Notes: generated by a model from the sequence alone, not told the origin. Positions 13,585 through 22,130 are shown, counted from the stretch's first letter. The stretch is 26,612 nucleotides of DNA from an uncultured Bacteroidales bacterium (GCA_937894795.1 CALCQV010000037.1:1-26612), one strand, 5' to 3'. A program made the numbers and translations.

Positions 13585-15792
13585 TCAAAATTTAACCATT
13601 AGTTGCAATTTCAATTCCGATTTAGTATTTCCTTTTATTTCTTCCAGCCCAGTTCCTATTGAGTTTTTATTCGAATAAAAGCTCTGGGAATATCTCAACC
13701 ATATATCAAGTGACCTGTTTACATCATATTTGAACATTATATAGAAACGACTGCCTTTATTATAGTAGGCGGGAGTGGAAAATGAATACAAAATATCGCT
13801 TTCGTAAGCGTAAAGTCGCTCATTATAGGAGTCAGTATCAAATAATGCATACCTTAGATTAAGCATCATTGGGCTGTTCAGATTATGGTATATCAAGTCC
13901 TGATATATAATAAATCCTGATGAAATACCCTTATCAACCGATTTGAAAACTGCATATTCAATCCTGTTTTTTAAGACCAAAGACTTTGATAGACTATAAA
14001 CCAGATTCAGTCTCAAATTATGCTTTTCCTTGAAACATGGCAAATCAGTTACACCGCCCACCTTATAAGGGAATGGAAGATTTAACTGATATAGACTATC
14101 TGGATTAGAAGCGTTGTTTAATGTTACGTATTTATGCAACGCAATATAGGAAGACAAGTTCTGCATATCCTGTTGAAAGCTGTATCTAATGAGTATTTCG
14201 TTGTTAGTACTGAGATGATACTTTAACTGCAACATATATTCTTTACCACAAGAGGGTGCGTCGACCAGATATTTCAACCAGGGGAACCTATAATAATCAG
14301 CATAAGCAGTTAAAACCAGGTAAGAACTCAAGTTGGCAGAAAGCCCTAAATAAAATCCATTCTCATTGCTACAAGACGAGTTTTCTGAAAAGGCATTACT
14401 AAAGAAATTCTGATAATCGGGAGCGTAATTTCTATATAGAAATGAAAAGCCATATAGAGGTGATGGCTGGAATGAAACACCTGCCATAAATGCTTTAGCA
14501 CCATTGTCGCTTCCGGAAATCTCGGCAAATGCTGTGAGTAACCGGTATATTACTGATATGTCAGTTCCAAAATTGGTTAATTTATTTCCCTTAAACCGGT
14601 ATAGATTATATGGCTGGTCACGTGGGCTCATCTCAGATGACATGGAAGTGGAGTAGGCAGTTGCTCCAAGTTTAAAAATGCTAAAATATGATTGTACATT
14701 CCCACCAAAGACAATTTGGCTTACGGTATTTTTCTTGGAAATTTCCAAAGGAGTTCTGTGTAATCCGCTTTCTGTAAGGCTGCTGATAGTGTTATCAATT
14801 GAGTCATTATTGGAAACTGAAATAAAATCAGCATCAAGTTTTCTATTGGAATAAAACATTGTTACATCAAGATTTTGAATGGGAGATAATGTGAAGGCTC
14901 CACCCCTAAAGAAGCCATTCTCATTTGCACCGGTGCTTGATTTAATTTGGTTTACACGCCTTGTTATCAATGCTACGGATGGATTTTTCGAAAATCCGAA
15001 TCCACTATGCATTGTTAAGCCCTGACCGAATTGTAAATTGTAATCACCTAAGACCAGGTTTTTTAAAAAGTGCTTGCTTTTGTAATAGAAATGCAAGGAG
15101 CAAAAGTCAAAGCCATTAATTAAGGACTCTCCGGCATCCTTTTCTAAGGTAATTCCGAATTTAAGCCGGTTATGAAAATTGTAGCTATACTTTGCCAGTA
15201 ACTTGACCGGACTACCAATATAATTGTTGTTCGAATTTTCAGTTGTTAATAGATCAGCCGAGGTAGAGGAAGATGTATCTGAAGTATTTGGAATATATCC
15301 TTTTTGTAATTGCAGGGTTCTTTGATAACGGGTTAATATGGTGTGTTTCCCCTGTTTGAGTAAATTAGGCAATGTAATTTTATAAATTTCCTGATCCATC
15401 CTGAATAAAATACACGGCTCCAGACGTCTAATAAGAGTAGAGTCAAATCCTTCAATCATATTAAGTTCATAAATGCTTGTTATCTCACCGTATTTTGTGA
15501 TATAGTCTTGAATATTCCAGATCTGCAGTTCATTTAAATGCAATTGCCTGAGTTCATCTTCGGTTGCCTTATTGATATTGACAGGATGTTTGTAAATCAG
15601 AAGTGACTCATCTTCCATATCCGAGAAGTCATACGAAGTTTTGTTTTTTTCATTGTATTGCTCAATGATATCTTCATCAATTCTGCTTTCTGTAGTATAG
15701 ATATCCTTGCGAAAAGATGTTGTATCAGATGTTTGACTTAAAGCATTTACAACAATGAAGCATAGGATAGTCAGTATAAACTGTTTAAACAT
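13585..15792 (-). CDS. exported helix-hairpin-helix protein with outer-membrane barrel-like C-terminus
   Basis: A 735-residue protein with a signal peptide (MFKQF, a hydrophobic core, cleavage near ALS-Q20). Residues 70-127 read like tandem helix-hairpin-helix units of the ComEA type: VNINKATEDELRQL, a short second helix, then YGEITSIYELNMIEGF and a closing helix. ComEA HhH repeats bind DNA non-specifically in competence systems, though the usual Gly of the first hairpin is not obvious here. The remaining 600 residues alternate aromatic and polar positions in many short strands and end MVKF with a terminal Phe, as outer-membrane beta-barrels do. The upstream PorQ-like gene ends 1 nt before this start, so they form an operon. 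Function unknown; I recall the layout from other Bacteroidota, annotated only as hypothetical. Confidence 0.75.
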   Translation of the reverse strand: MFKQFILTILCFIVVNALSQTSDTTSFRKDIYTTESRIDEDIIEQYNEKNKTSYDFSDMEDESLLIYKHPVNINKATEDELRQLHLNELQIWNIQDYITKYGEITSIYELNMIEGFDSTLIRRLEPCILFRMDQEIYKITLPNLLKQGKHTILTRYQRTLQLQKGYIPNTSDTSSSTSADLLTTENSNNNYIGSPVKLLAKYSYNFHNRLKFGITLEKDAGESLINGFDFCSLHFYYKSKHFLKNLVLGDYNLQFGQGLTMHSGFGFSKNPSVALITRRVNQIKSSTGANENGFFRGGAFTLSPIQNLDVTMFYSNRKLDADFISVSNNDSIDNTISSLTESGLHRTPLEISKKNTVSQIVFGGNVQSYFSIFKLGATAYSTSMSSEMSPRDQPYNLYRFKGNKLTNFGTDISVIYRLLTAFAEISGSDNGAKAFMAGVSFQPSPLYGFSFLYRNYAPDYQNFFSNAFSENSSCSNENGFYLGLSANLSSYLVLTAYADYYRFPWLKYLVDAPSCGKEYMLQLKYHLSTNNEILIRYSFQQDMQNLSSYIALHKYVTLNNASNPDSLYQLNLPFPYKVGGVTDLPCFKEKHNLRLNLVYSLSKSLVLKNRIEYAVFKSVDKGISSGFIIYQDLIYHNLNSPMMLNLRYALFDTDSYNERLYAYESDILYSFSTPAYYNKGSRFYIMFKYDVNRSLDIWLRYSQSFYSNKNSIGTGLEEIKGNTKSELKLQLMVKF

Positions 15793-15793
15793 A

Positions 15794-16627
15794 TCAGAAA
15801 GTAATAGTTAAAGAAGTTTGAGGAGTGAAACCTAGTATCTGGTGGTAGCAAGAACTGAAATCCATAGTTAATTTACGGTAAAATATTCCAACACCAAAGC
15901 AAAAGGTTGAAGGATTTGAGCAGATTCCGGCTCTAACATGAAGTGCGGGAATTAATTTATATTCCATGCCACATTTAAAACCAACTTTCTGTTGAATATC
16001 CTTCTCAACCTCAGCAGTAAGAAGAAATTCTTTGGTTACATTATACGCCCCTCCCAATCGAAGAACTGAAGGAGAACGTTCATTTGTTGTTTTGGAAATT
16101 TCTCTGTTTAAGGGATTATAAAAATGCGCCCCCAGTGTTACTTGCTTATTAATTTTACTTAGTATGCCAAATTCAAAAGTAATATAGTGCAGATCACCAA
16201 AATTCTCATCCCGGTGTATCATAATATAATCAAGCTGAACACCAAGAGCCAAATGATCATAAAGTGAATTAGTGTAGCTCAAGGCAACTTTATTTTCCTT
16301 CCAGGCCTCAAAGCCAAACTGAGAGAAATTTGCAGCAATAATACCCGATTTATATGGATAGGTATAAGCTGCAGCCATATAACCTAATTCTTTGAGCATA
16401 AACCTATTCTCAATGAAAAGACCGGCAGTAGGAGAGGCTATTCCTGTAAGAGCTGCCTGATTATTAAATGCCGCCCATATATCGGTTAAGGCAATGGATG
16501 AGTTTCCCATAGAAGCTGAGCGGGCACCGGCTAAACGTAGCTCACCTCCTGCATTACAGTACTTTATGAGAAATAGCAGACATAAAATTAGAATAATTAC
16601 CCTCGTAGATTTATTCGAATATAGCAT
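15794..16627 (-). CDS. PorV/PorQ-like outer-membrane beta-barrel protein
   Basis: A 277-residue exported protein with a signal peptide ending near CNA-G27. The mature start GGELRLAGARSASMGNSSIA then ALTDIWAAFNNQAAL is the hallmark of the PorV/PorQ/UPF0164 group (short N-terminal plug with 'GARxxxMG', then 'xxxNPAxL'-like). Alternating strands follow and the last residues are SLTITF, ending in Phe. Known relatives include type IX secretion components, but no other type IX gene is in the window and the full-length PorQ is longer, so a secretion role is not shown. It is first in a two-gene operon with the HhH-barrel gene, suggesting the two products meet at the outer membrane. Confidence 0.72.
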   Translation of the reverse strand: MLYSNKSTRVIILILCLLFLIKYCNAGGELRLAGARSASMGNSSIALTDIWAAFNNQAALTGIASPTAGLFIENRFMLKELGYMAAAYTYPYKSGIIAANFSQFGFEAWKENKVALSYTNSLYDHLALGVQLDYIMIHRDENFGDLHYITFEFGILSKINKQVTLGAHFYNPLNREISKTTNERSPSVLRLGGAYNVTKEFLLTAEVEKDIQQKVGFKCGMEYKLIPALHVRAGICSNPSTFCFGVGIFYRKLTMDFSSCYHQILGFTPQTSLTITF

Positions 16628-16665
16628 ACTCTATATATAAAATAATATATAAATAATATACGCTC

Positions 16666-16673
16666 CAAATGTA
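16666..16673 (-). promoter_or_regulatory. -7 element of the PorQ-like/HhH operon
   Basis: On the minus strand TACATTTG, a perfect match, 38 nt before the ATG at 16627. The leader between them is almost pure A and T. No well-placed TTG -33 element is seen. Confidence 0.6.
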
Positions 16674-16760
16674 GGAATCTTTTACAACCTAATTCCTATT
16701 ATATAAAAAATATTGATAAACTTTTTTTACCCGAGGTATAATTAACACAATTCCAACTTA

Positions 16761-16844
16761 ATGAGCGTGGATATCCAATTTCATTTCTTTATTAATCGCA
16801 ATGGTAAGGTTTCATACCGGTGTATAATTTATGTTCGCATTTGA
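16761..16844 (+). pseudogene. possible integrase N-terminal (arm-binding) remnant
   Basis: ATG to TGA gives 27 residues: MSVDIQFHFFINRNGKVSYR then CIIYVRI. The pattern of a short strand, a basic turn with 'NGK', and a second strand ending IYVRI resembles the first two strands of the arm DNA-binding domain of Bacteroidota tyrosine recombinases (typically '...KxxKANKKGEAPIYLRI...'). Nothing resembling the rest of an integrase follows in any frame. If right, it marks an old integration event that was later deleted. Recognition rests on one short motif, so confidence is low, and it could be a chance open frame. Confidence 0.3.
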
Positions 16845-16906
16845 TAGGTACTCCATTTATTAATTTTCTTCTATTATTCTGGTAGACCTGTTATAGTTAT
16901 ATAAGT

Positions 16907-16914
16907 TATATTTG
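16907..16914 (+). promoter_or_regulatory. -7 element of the DUF2461 gene
   Basis: TATATTTG is a perfect match, 21 nt before the ATG at 16936. Its last three bases are an in-frame TTG (16912-16914) that could be mistaken for a start codon. Confidence 0.65.
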
Positions 16915-16935
16915 CCTAATCTTAAGTCAAGAGTC

Positions 16936-17586
16936 ATGAAAGCAATATTGGATTTCTTATTGGAACTTAAACATAATAATGACCGTGATTGGTTTGATAA
17001 GCATAAAGCTGAATATCTGCAAGTCAAGAGAAAACATGAGTTATTGTTACAGGAAGTAATAGAAGAGATAAGCCGATTTGATCCGATAACGGGTAGGCCT
17101 GAACCCAAAGACTGCGTATTCAGAATATATCGTGATATTAGATTTAGTAAGGACAAACTACCCTATAAGACCCATATAGGAGCGTTTATTGCACGTGAAG
17201 GCCGCAAGAGCCCCAGGCCGGGATACTATCTTCATCTGGAGCCCGGAAACTCGATGATAGGTGGTGGTATATACATGCCACAGCCTGAAGTGTTGAAGAG
17301 AATCCGTAATGAGTTATATTTTGATGCTAAAGGATTCAAAAGTATACTGGAGGATAAGTTATTTAGTAAACTTTTCATCAATCTATATGAAGATAAACTC
17401 ACTAGAAATCCTAAAGACTTTGATCCGGATTTTGCTGATATAGAGCTGTTGAGATATAAGAGCTACTTTGTTGAGCGGTATCTTAGTGATGAGGAGGTGT
17501 TATCAAATGACTTTGTCAGTATAATTGTTGAAACCTGCAAAGCAATACTCCCACTGCAAATATTCCTAAACCGGGCATTTGAATAG
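16936..17586 (+). CDS. DUF2461 (TIGR02453) family protein
   Basis: A 216-residue cytoplasmic protein of the DUF2461 family. Matching features are the N-terminal helix block FLLELKHNNDRDWFDKHKAE, then VFRIYRDIRFSKDKLPYKTH, the strongly conserved core of the family, and GYYLHLEPGNSMIGGGIYMP. The conserved charged residues suggest an active or binding site, but no activity is known to me. The ATG at 16936 is chosen over an in-frame TTG at 16912 that lies within the -7 element. It stands alone between its own promoter and a long hairpin terminator. Confidence 0.9.
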   Translation: MKAILDFLLELKHNNDRDWFDKHKAEYLQVKRKHELLLQEVIEEISRFDPITGRPEPKDCVFRIYRDIRFSKDKLPYKTHIGAFIAREGRKSPRPGYYLHLEPGNSMIGGGIYMPQPEVLKRIRNELYFDAKGFKSILEDKLFSKLFINLYEDKLTRNPKDFDPDFADIELLRYKSYFVERYLSDEEVLSNDFVSIIVETCKAILPLQIFLNRAFE

Positions 17587-17612
17587 ATGGCAATAATTTG
17601 AATTAAATAAAA

Positions 17613-17640
17613 CAACCCGATATGGCACCATATCGGGTTG
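17613..17640. terminator. bidirectional hairpin terminator between convergent genes
   Basis: A 28-nt perfect palindrome (arms of 12-13 bp around a GCAC turn) sits between the DUF2461 stop (17586) and the M3 peptidase stop (17731). On the minus strand it is followed by a T-rich run (complement of the A-rich 17600-17612); on the plus strand by a poorer AATTTCTT. It most likely serves both genes. Confidence 0.8.
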
Positions 17641-17730
17641 AATTTCTTGTTTAGTTTAATGTGACATTAAAATTACGATAGAAATATGCAATTTTAACAT
17701 TTTTTGGCAAATTTAATGCAAATTTAATGC

Positions 17731-19839
17731 TCAGTCCGCTGCAAAGCCTCTCTTCTTAAGCAATGGCTTGATATCCGGATCTTTACCTCTGAATTTATTA
17801 TACAGTACCATTGGATCTTCAGAACCACCCCGTTCCAGAATATTCTTTCTGAAGGATGTGGCTGTAGCTTTATCAAACAAGCCATTTTCCCTGAATGCTT
17901 CAAAAGCGTCTGAATCAAGCACAGCTGCCCAGATATAACTATAGTATCCTGAAGAGTAGCCTCCGCTAAAGATATGATTGAAATAGGTGCTCCTATAGCG
18001 GCTTGTTATTTCAGGAATCAATCCAATAGAGTCAAGGAAAGATGTCTCATAGTTCAAAACGTCAGTAAAGGTTATTTCCTTTAGATCATGATAACCCATA
18101 TCTAAAAATGCAGCGGCAAGATATTCTACAGTCTCAAATCCCTGATTAAAAACCTTGGCATTCTGTAGTTTATATATTAATTCATCAGGTATGGTTTTTC
18201 CTGTGAGGTAATGTCTGGCATATAACTTTAATACTTCAGGTTCGGCAGCCCAATTTTCCATGATTTGCGAAGGCAGTTCAACAAAATCACGTGGAACGGA
18301 AGTCCCGGTAAGGCTATAATAAGTTGAATTCGATAGTAATCCGTGCAGCGCATGGCCAAATTCATGGAACAATGTACTTGTTTCATCAAAGGTGAGCAAA
18401 GCCGGCTCTGTTGCTGTAGGTTTACTAAAATTACATACCATTGTTATAATAGGACGAATGTTGTTTCCATTTTCATTAATAAACTGTTTACGATAGCTAC
18501 TCATCCATGCACCGCCTTTTTTGCTTTCACGAGGATGGAAATCCATTAACAGTATTCCGAGATGACTTCCATCAGTATCGAGTACTTCATAAGCCGTAGC
18601 ATCAGGATGATAGAGGGGGATATCAGATAAAGTTTTAAATGTAATACCATATAGATTGTTTGCTACAGTAAAGATTCCTTTTTTAACGTTCTCAAGTGAG
18701 AAGTATGGTTTTAACTCCTCATCGCTTAAATCATATTTCTCTTTGCGTAGTTTCTCAGTATAGAAGCGCCAGTCCCATGGCTGAAGATTAAAATCACCTC
18801 CTTCACGATCAATGATTGCTTGCAACTCCCTGGCTTCATCTTTAGCACGTGATACAGCCGGAGTCCACAACTGTTGTAATAATTTGTCAACATTTGCAGC
18901 ATTTTTTGCCATATTGTTTGATAGGACAAATGATGCATGGCTATCATATCCTAACAGCTTTGCTTTTTCCAGTCGTAATGTTGCTATTTCTGATATAATC
19001 TTTTTGTTGTCGTATTGATTATTATGATTGCCCCGACTAACATAAGCGTTATAGATAGCTTCCCTTAACCTGCGATTTTCGGCATACTGAAGAAAAGGCA
19101 TTACGCTTGGATTATGAAGAGTAAAAACCCATTGCCCTTCTTTCCCCTCTTTGGTTGCTGTTTCTGCTGCCTGATCTATAAGGTTTTTAGGTAAGCCCGC
19201 CAAATCCTCCTTATTGGAAATGAAAAGTTTATATTCATTCGTTTCCTTGAGAACATTTTCGCCAAATTGCAGTGTTAGTAGTGATAAGCGACTATTGATC
19301 TCACTAAACCGCTTCTTTGATTCCTGATCGAGGTTAGCGCCACCACGAACAAAACCTTTGTAAGTTTCATCGAGTAATCTTACCTGTTCCCTATTCAGGT
19401 TATAAATGTCTCTATTATTATAGACGGTCTTAACCCTTTTGAATAATTGTTCATTAAGATTAATCTTATCATAATGAGCAGATAGGAGAGGTGCTATTTC
19501 TTTGGCAATGGCCTGAATTTTTGGATTGGTATTTGACGAATTCAGATTGTGGAATACCATTGTCACCTTTCTTAGCAACGACCCACTATAGTCCAATTTA
19601 GCAATGGTATTGTTAAAATCGGGAATTGCATTATTATTGATAATCTCTGCAATCTCATTATTGTGTTCGAGCATTCCTTTCTTGATTGCAGGCACGAAGT
19701 GTTCCGGTTGTATTGAACCAAATGGTGGTATTCCATACGGAGTATTATATTCGGTAAGGAATGGATTGATATTAGATTGTGCGTTACTTGAAATTGAAGC
19801 CATGACCAAAAGAGTAAAAAAGATAAATACCTGTTTCAT
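17731..19839 (-). CDS. exported M3 family metallopeptidase (oligopeptidase/dipeptidyl carboxypeptidase-like)
   Basis: A 702-residue zinc peptidase that cleaves short peptides. The catalytic motif HEFGH is at about residues 492-496, within LFHEFGHALHGLL, and the third zinc ligand is the Glu of ELPSQIMENWA some 25 residues later. The preceding motif LMDFHPRESKKGGAWMSSYR is also typical of Dcp/oligopeptidase A enzymes. A signal peptide begins MKQVFIFFTLLVMASISSNA with cleavage before Gln21, so it probably works in the periplasm. The open frame begins at a TTG at 19869 inside the promoter; ATG 19839 is right for the signal peptide. It may feed peptides to transporters such as the POT gene in this window, which is inference. 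Confidence 0.94.
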   Translation of the reverse strand: MKQVFIFFTLLVMASISSNAQSNINPFLTEYNTPYGIPPFGSIQPEHFVPAIKKGMLEHNNEIAEIINNNAIPDFNNTIAKLDYSGSLLRKVTMVFHNLNSSNTNPKIQAIAKEIAPLLSAHYDKINLNEQLFKRVKTVYNNRDIYNLNREQVRLLDETYKGFVRGGANLDQESKKRFSEINSRLSLLTLQFGENVLKETNEYKLFISNKEDLAGLPKNLIDQAAETATKEGKEGQWVFTLHNPSVMPFLQYAENRRLREAIYNAYVSRGNHNNQYDNKKIISEIATLRLEKAKLLGYDSHASFVLSNNMAKNAANVDKLLQQLWTPAVSRAKDEARELQAIIDREGGDFNLQPWDWRFYTEKLRKEKYDLSDEELKPYFSLENVKKGIFTVANNLYGITFKTLSDIPLYHPDATAYEVLDTDGSHLGILLMDFHPRESKKGGAWMSSYRKQFINENGNNIRPIITMVCNFSKPTATEPALLTFDETSTLFHEFGHALHGLLSNSTYYSLTGTSVPRDFVELPSQIMENWAAEPEVLKLYARHYLTGKTIPDELIYKLQNAKVFNQGFETVEYLAAAFLDMGYHDLKEITFTDVLNYETSFLDSIGLIPEITSRYRSTYFNHIFSGGYSSGYYSYIWAAVLDSDAFEAFRENGLFDKATATSFRKNILERGGSEDPMVLYNKFRGKDPDIKPLLKKRGFAAD

Positions 19840-19866
19840 GTGATATATTGTAATAAGTTTAAAAGC

Positions 19867-19874
19867 CAAAGATA
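19867..19874 (-). promoter_or_regulatory. -7 element of the M3 peptidase gene
   Basis: On the minus strand TATCTTTG, a perfect match, 27 nt before the ATG at 19839. The -33 region overlaps the terminator hairpin of the upstream dehydrogenase gene. Confidence 0.62.
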
Positions 19875-19886
19875 TGGTTGATATTG

Positions 19887-19920
19887 AAAAAAGCCGGAAA
19901 AAATTTCATTTACCGGCTTT
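19887..19920 (-). terminator. Rho-independent terminator of the fused E1 dehydrogenase gene
   Basis: An 8-bp GC-rich stem (arm 19913-19920, 15-nt loop, arm 19890-19897) ends on the minus strand in a T-run (A residues 19887-19892 on the plus strand), 28 nt after the stop codon at 19949. Confidence 0.8.
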
Positions 19921-19948
19921 AGAAGTATTTATGGTTAAAACTTAGCGT

Positions 19949-22009
19949 TCAATAATCCAATATTTCTTTGGCTGCTTCAAAGATTTTATCAGCATTTGGT
20001 AGGATTGCCTTTTCAAGAATCCTATTGAAGCCTACAGGTGTAAATGTTGAACCGACTCTCTTAACCGGGGCATCAAGTGACTCAAAAGCTTCATCAGTAA
20101 TCATTGCAGCCAGTTCTGCTCCAAAACCACCGAATACCTTGTCTTCATGAACTACCAGTACTCTGTTGGTTTTTCTTACAGAATTAAGAATTGTTTCCTT
20201 GTCCAGAGGAATAAGTGATCTTATATCAACAACTTCTGCAGAGACGCCATGCTCGGTTTCCAATCTTTGCGCTGCCGCAAGGCACATGTGAGTTGTATTA
20301 CCATAAGTAATGAAACTCAAATCTGTTCCTTCCCTACGGATACGTGCTTTACCGAAAGGTACCTCAAAATCATCAGGTACAATGGTTTCAGCTATAGGGT
20401 CATTGTAAAGTGCTTTTGGTTCCAGGTATATGGTAGGGCCTTGAGAACGCATAGCGGTTCTTAGAAGACCTGCCGCATCATCTGCAAAGGATGGATATAC
20501 AACCCTTATACCTGGAAATGTTGTTAACGCTCCTTCTATTGTTTGTGAGTGATACAATCCACCTCCAATATAGCCACCGGAAGCAAGACGAACAATAACG
20601 TTTGCAGCAAAAGCACCGTTACTTCTCCAATAGTCGTGAGTCAGCTCAACAAATTGCTCCATTGCCGGCCAGAAATAATCGGCAAATTCAGCTCCTTCTA
20701 CAACTATTCTGATTTTCTTGTTGAAACGGCTCATTCCATTGGCAGTCCCCAGTATAAAATCTTCAGCAATTGGGGCGTTAAATACACGTTCAATTCCAAA
20801 TTCTTGCTGCATGCCTTTGCTTACATTAAAAATGCCGCCTTTTTCCTTGTTTGCTATATCCTGCCCCCAGATAAAAGTATCAGGATTGTGCCGAAACTCA
20901 GCTTTAAGAGTTTGATTGAGTGCCTGGATAAGTTTAAGTTTCTCTCCATTTTTATTATTATGGGTACCATCAGTGTATTTAGATGGTTTATGAGCTTCAG
21001 GCAACACAAAATTAAAGATTGATGCGGGATCAGGATCAGGTGCAGAAATAGCCTTTTTGTGAGCTTTTGAAACTTCATCTTTAACTGACTTGTCAATTTC
21101 CGCAAGATCTTCTTCAGTAACCCTTCCTGATATTACCAGTGTTTTACGATATCTGTCGAATGGATCTGAAGCAAGAGCACAATGGCGTTCATTATCATCG
21201 CGATAAAGCTCATGTTTATCAGAGTTGGAATGCGAATGAATACGCACAACACTGGCGTGAACAATAACAGGTTCCATTTTTTCAAGGGCATATTTCCTGG
21301 CTTCTGTCATAGTATTCATCGATGCAAATACATTTTTACCATCACAGTAGAAAATTTTGAGGTTTTTAAAGCCGGAAAAGTTCTCTGAAGAGCGCCAATT
21401 GGCAGTTTGATCGCGTTTAGGAACAGAAATGCCATAGTTATTATCCTGAATAACAAATACTACAGGTAATTTCTCATTTGAAGCTCCATTAATAGCCTCA
21501 TAAACATAACCTTCAGAAGTGGCCGACTCTCCCATAGAGCAGAACGAAACGGCTTTTGCACCATATTTCTTTATTGCACGAGCGACACCAACTGCGTGTA
21601 AAGCATGATTTCCGGTTGCTGATGATACATTATGAATATTCCATGCCGGTTTAGCGAAATGATTCGACATATGGCGCCCACCACTAGCTATATCCGTTGC
21701 TTTCGAAATGCCATTCAGAATGACTTCTTCAGCTGTTATCCCGGCTGATATTGCAACTTGCATATCCCTGTAATATGGGAACAAATGATCTACTTTTGGA
21801 ACAAATACTTGTCCCAAAGCCAATTGAATGGCATCATGACCGGCATAGGGTGCATGATACGACCATCCTAATGCTTGTTTAAGGTAGTTAGGTGCTTTGT
21901 CATCAATTTTACGGCCAAGAGCCAGCAGATAGTACCACTTTAAAAGTGTTTCCTTATCAGTATATTTTATCCCAAAGGGCTTTTTAACGTCTACTTCAGT
22001 TGTAATCAT
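19949..22009 (-). CDS. fused E1 alpha/beta 2-oxoacid dehydrogenase
   Basis: A 686-residue thiamine diphosphate enzyme joining the alpha (about 1-330) and beta (about 360-686) halves of E1 in one chain. It decarboxylates a 2-oxoacid and passes the acyl group to a lipoyl E2; branched-chain 2-oxoacids are the likeliest substrates by the sequence style. The ThDP/Mg motif begins MGESATSEG and ends DNNYG, with GES in place of the usual GDG/GEG. The alpha half also carries the SGGRHMSNHF region. In the beta half, RVFNAPIAEDFILGTANGMS and the C-terminal VVHEDKVFGGFGAEL are typical. Neither E2 nor E3 is adjacent. Start is ATG at 22009, 25 nt after a -7 element. Confidence 0.92.
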   Translation of the reverse strand: MITTEVDVKKPFGIKYTDKETLLKWYYLLALGRKIDDKAPNYLKQALGWSYHAPYAGHDAIQLALGQVFVPKVDHLFPYYRDMQVAISAGITAEEVILNGISKATDIASGGRHMSNHFAKPAWNIHNVSSATGNHALHAVGVARAIKKYGAKAVSFCSMGESATSEGYVYEAINGASNEKLPVVFVIQDNNYGISVPKRDQTANWRSSENFSGFKNLKIFYCDGKNVFASMNTMTEARKYALEKMEPVIVHASVVRIHSHSNSDKHELYRDDNERHCALASDPFDRYRKTLVISGRVTEEDLAEIDKSVKDEVSKAHKKAISAPDPDPASIFNFVLPEAHKPSKYTDGTHNNKNGEKLKLIQALNQTLKAEFRHNPDTFIWGQDIANKEKGGIFNVSKGMQQEFGIERVFNAPIAEDFILGTANGMSRFNKKIRIVVEGAEFADYFWPAMEQFVELTHDYWRSNGAFAANVIVRLASGGYIGGGLYHSQTIEGALTTFPGIRVVYPSFADDAAGLLRTAMRSQGPTIYLEPKALYNDPIAETIVPDDFEVPFGKARIRREGTDLSFITYGNTTHMCLAAAQRLETEHGVSAEVVDIRSLIPLDKETILNSVRKTNRVLVVHEDKVFGGFGAELAAMITDEAFESLDAPVKRVGSTFTPVGFNRILEKAILPNADKIFEAAKEILDY

Positions 22010-22034
22010 GATAATTAATTTAACTCTAAAATTT

Positions 22035-22042
22035 CAAACCTA
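22035..22042 (-). promoter_or_regulatory. -7 element of the fused E1 gene
   Basis: On the minus strand TAGGTTTG, a perfect match, 25 nt before the ATG at 22009. It is back to back with the promoter of the thioredoxin-arsF-arsG operon. Confidence 0.6.
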
Positions 22043-22122
22043 AGTAACAAGCCATACTACCTTTTGTTCACATTCTTTTAGTTCTTTCAATGCGTGTTAT
22101 TGTCTGGTTCAGTGCTTTGACG

Positions 22123-22130
22123 TATATTTG
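22123..22130 (+). promoter_or_regulatory. promoter of the thioredoxin-ArsF-ArsG-like operon
   Basis: TATATTTG is a perfect -7 element with TTG at 22100-22102, exactly 20 nt upstream, as -33. It lies 28 nt before the ATG at 22159. It excludes the upstream in-frame ATG at 22090, which would precede the promoter. Confidence 0.7.

Larger units (their letters stand above)
16628..16935. other. 308-bp intergenic region between PorQ-like and DUF2461 genes
   Basis: It contains the divergent promoters of the two flanking genes (16666-16673 minus, 16907-16914 plus). It also has a very AT-rich leader (16629-16660), a run of seven T near 16721-16730, and a short coding-like stretch at 16761-16844, annotated separately. 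No inverted repeat that could be an operator is obvious. Confidence 0.6.

Noticed and set aside
15794..16627. Assigning the PorV/PorQ-like protein to type IX secretion
   Set aside because: The resemblance is to the superfamily only; no other type IX component is in the window and PorQ is longer.
16860..17156. 98-codon minus-strand open frame across the DUF2461 promoter and 5' end
   Set aside because: It is opposite a conserved DUF2461 coding region and shows no protein-like pattern.
20549..21022. 157-codon plus-strand open frame opposite the fused E1 gene
   Set aside because: The sense strand encodes conserved E1 sequence throughout; the antisense product has no recognisable motif, promoter or neighbour context.
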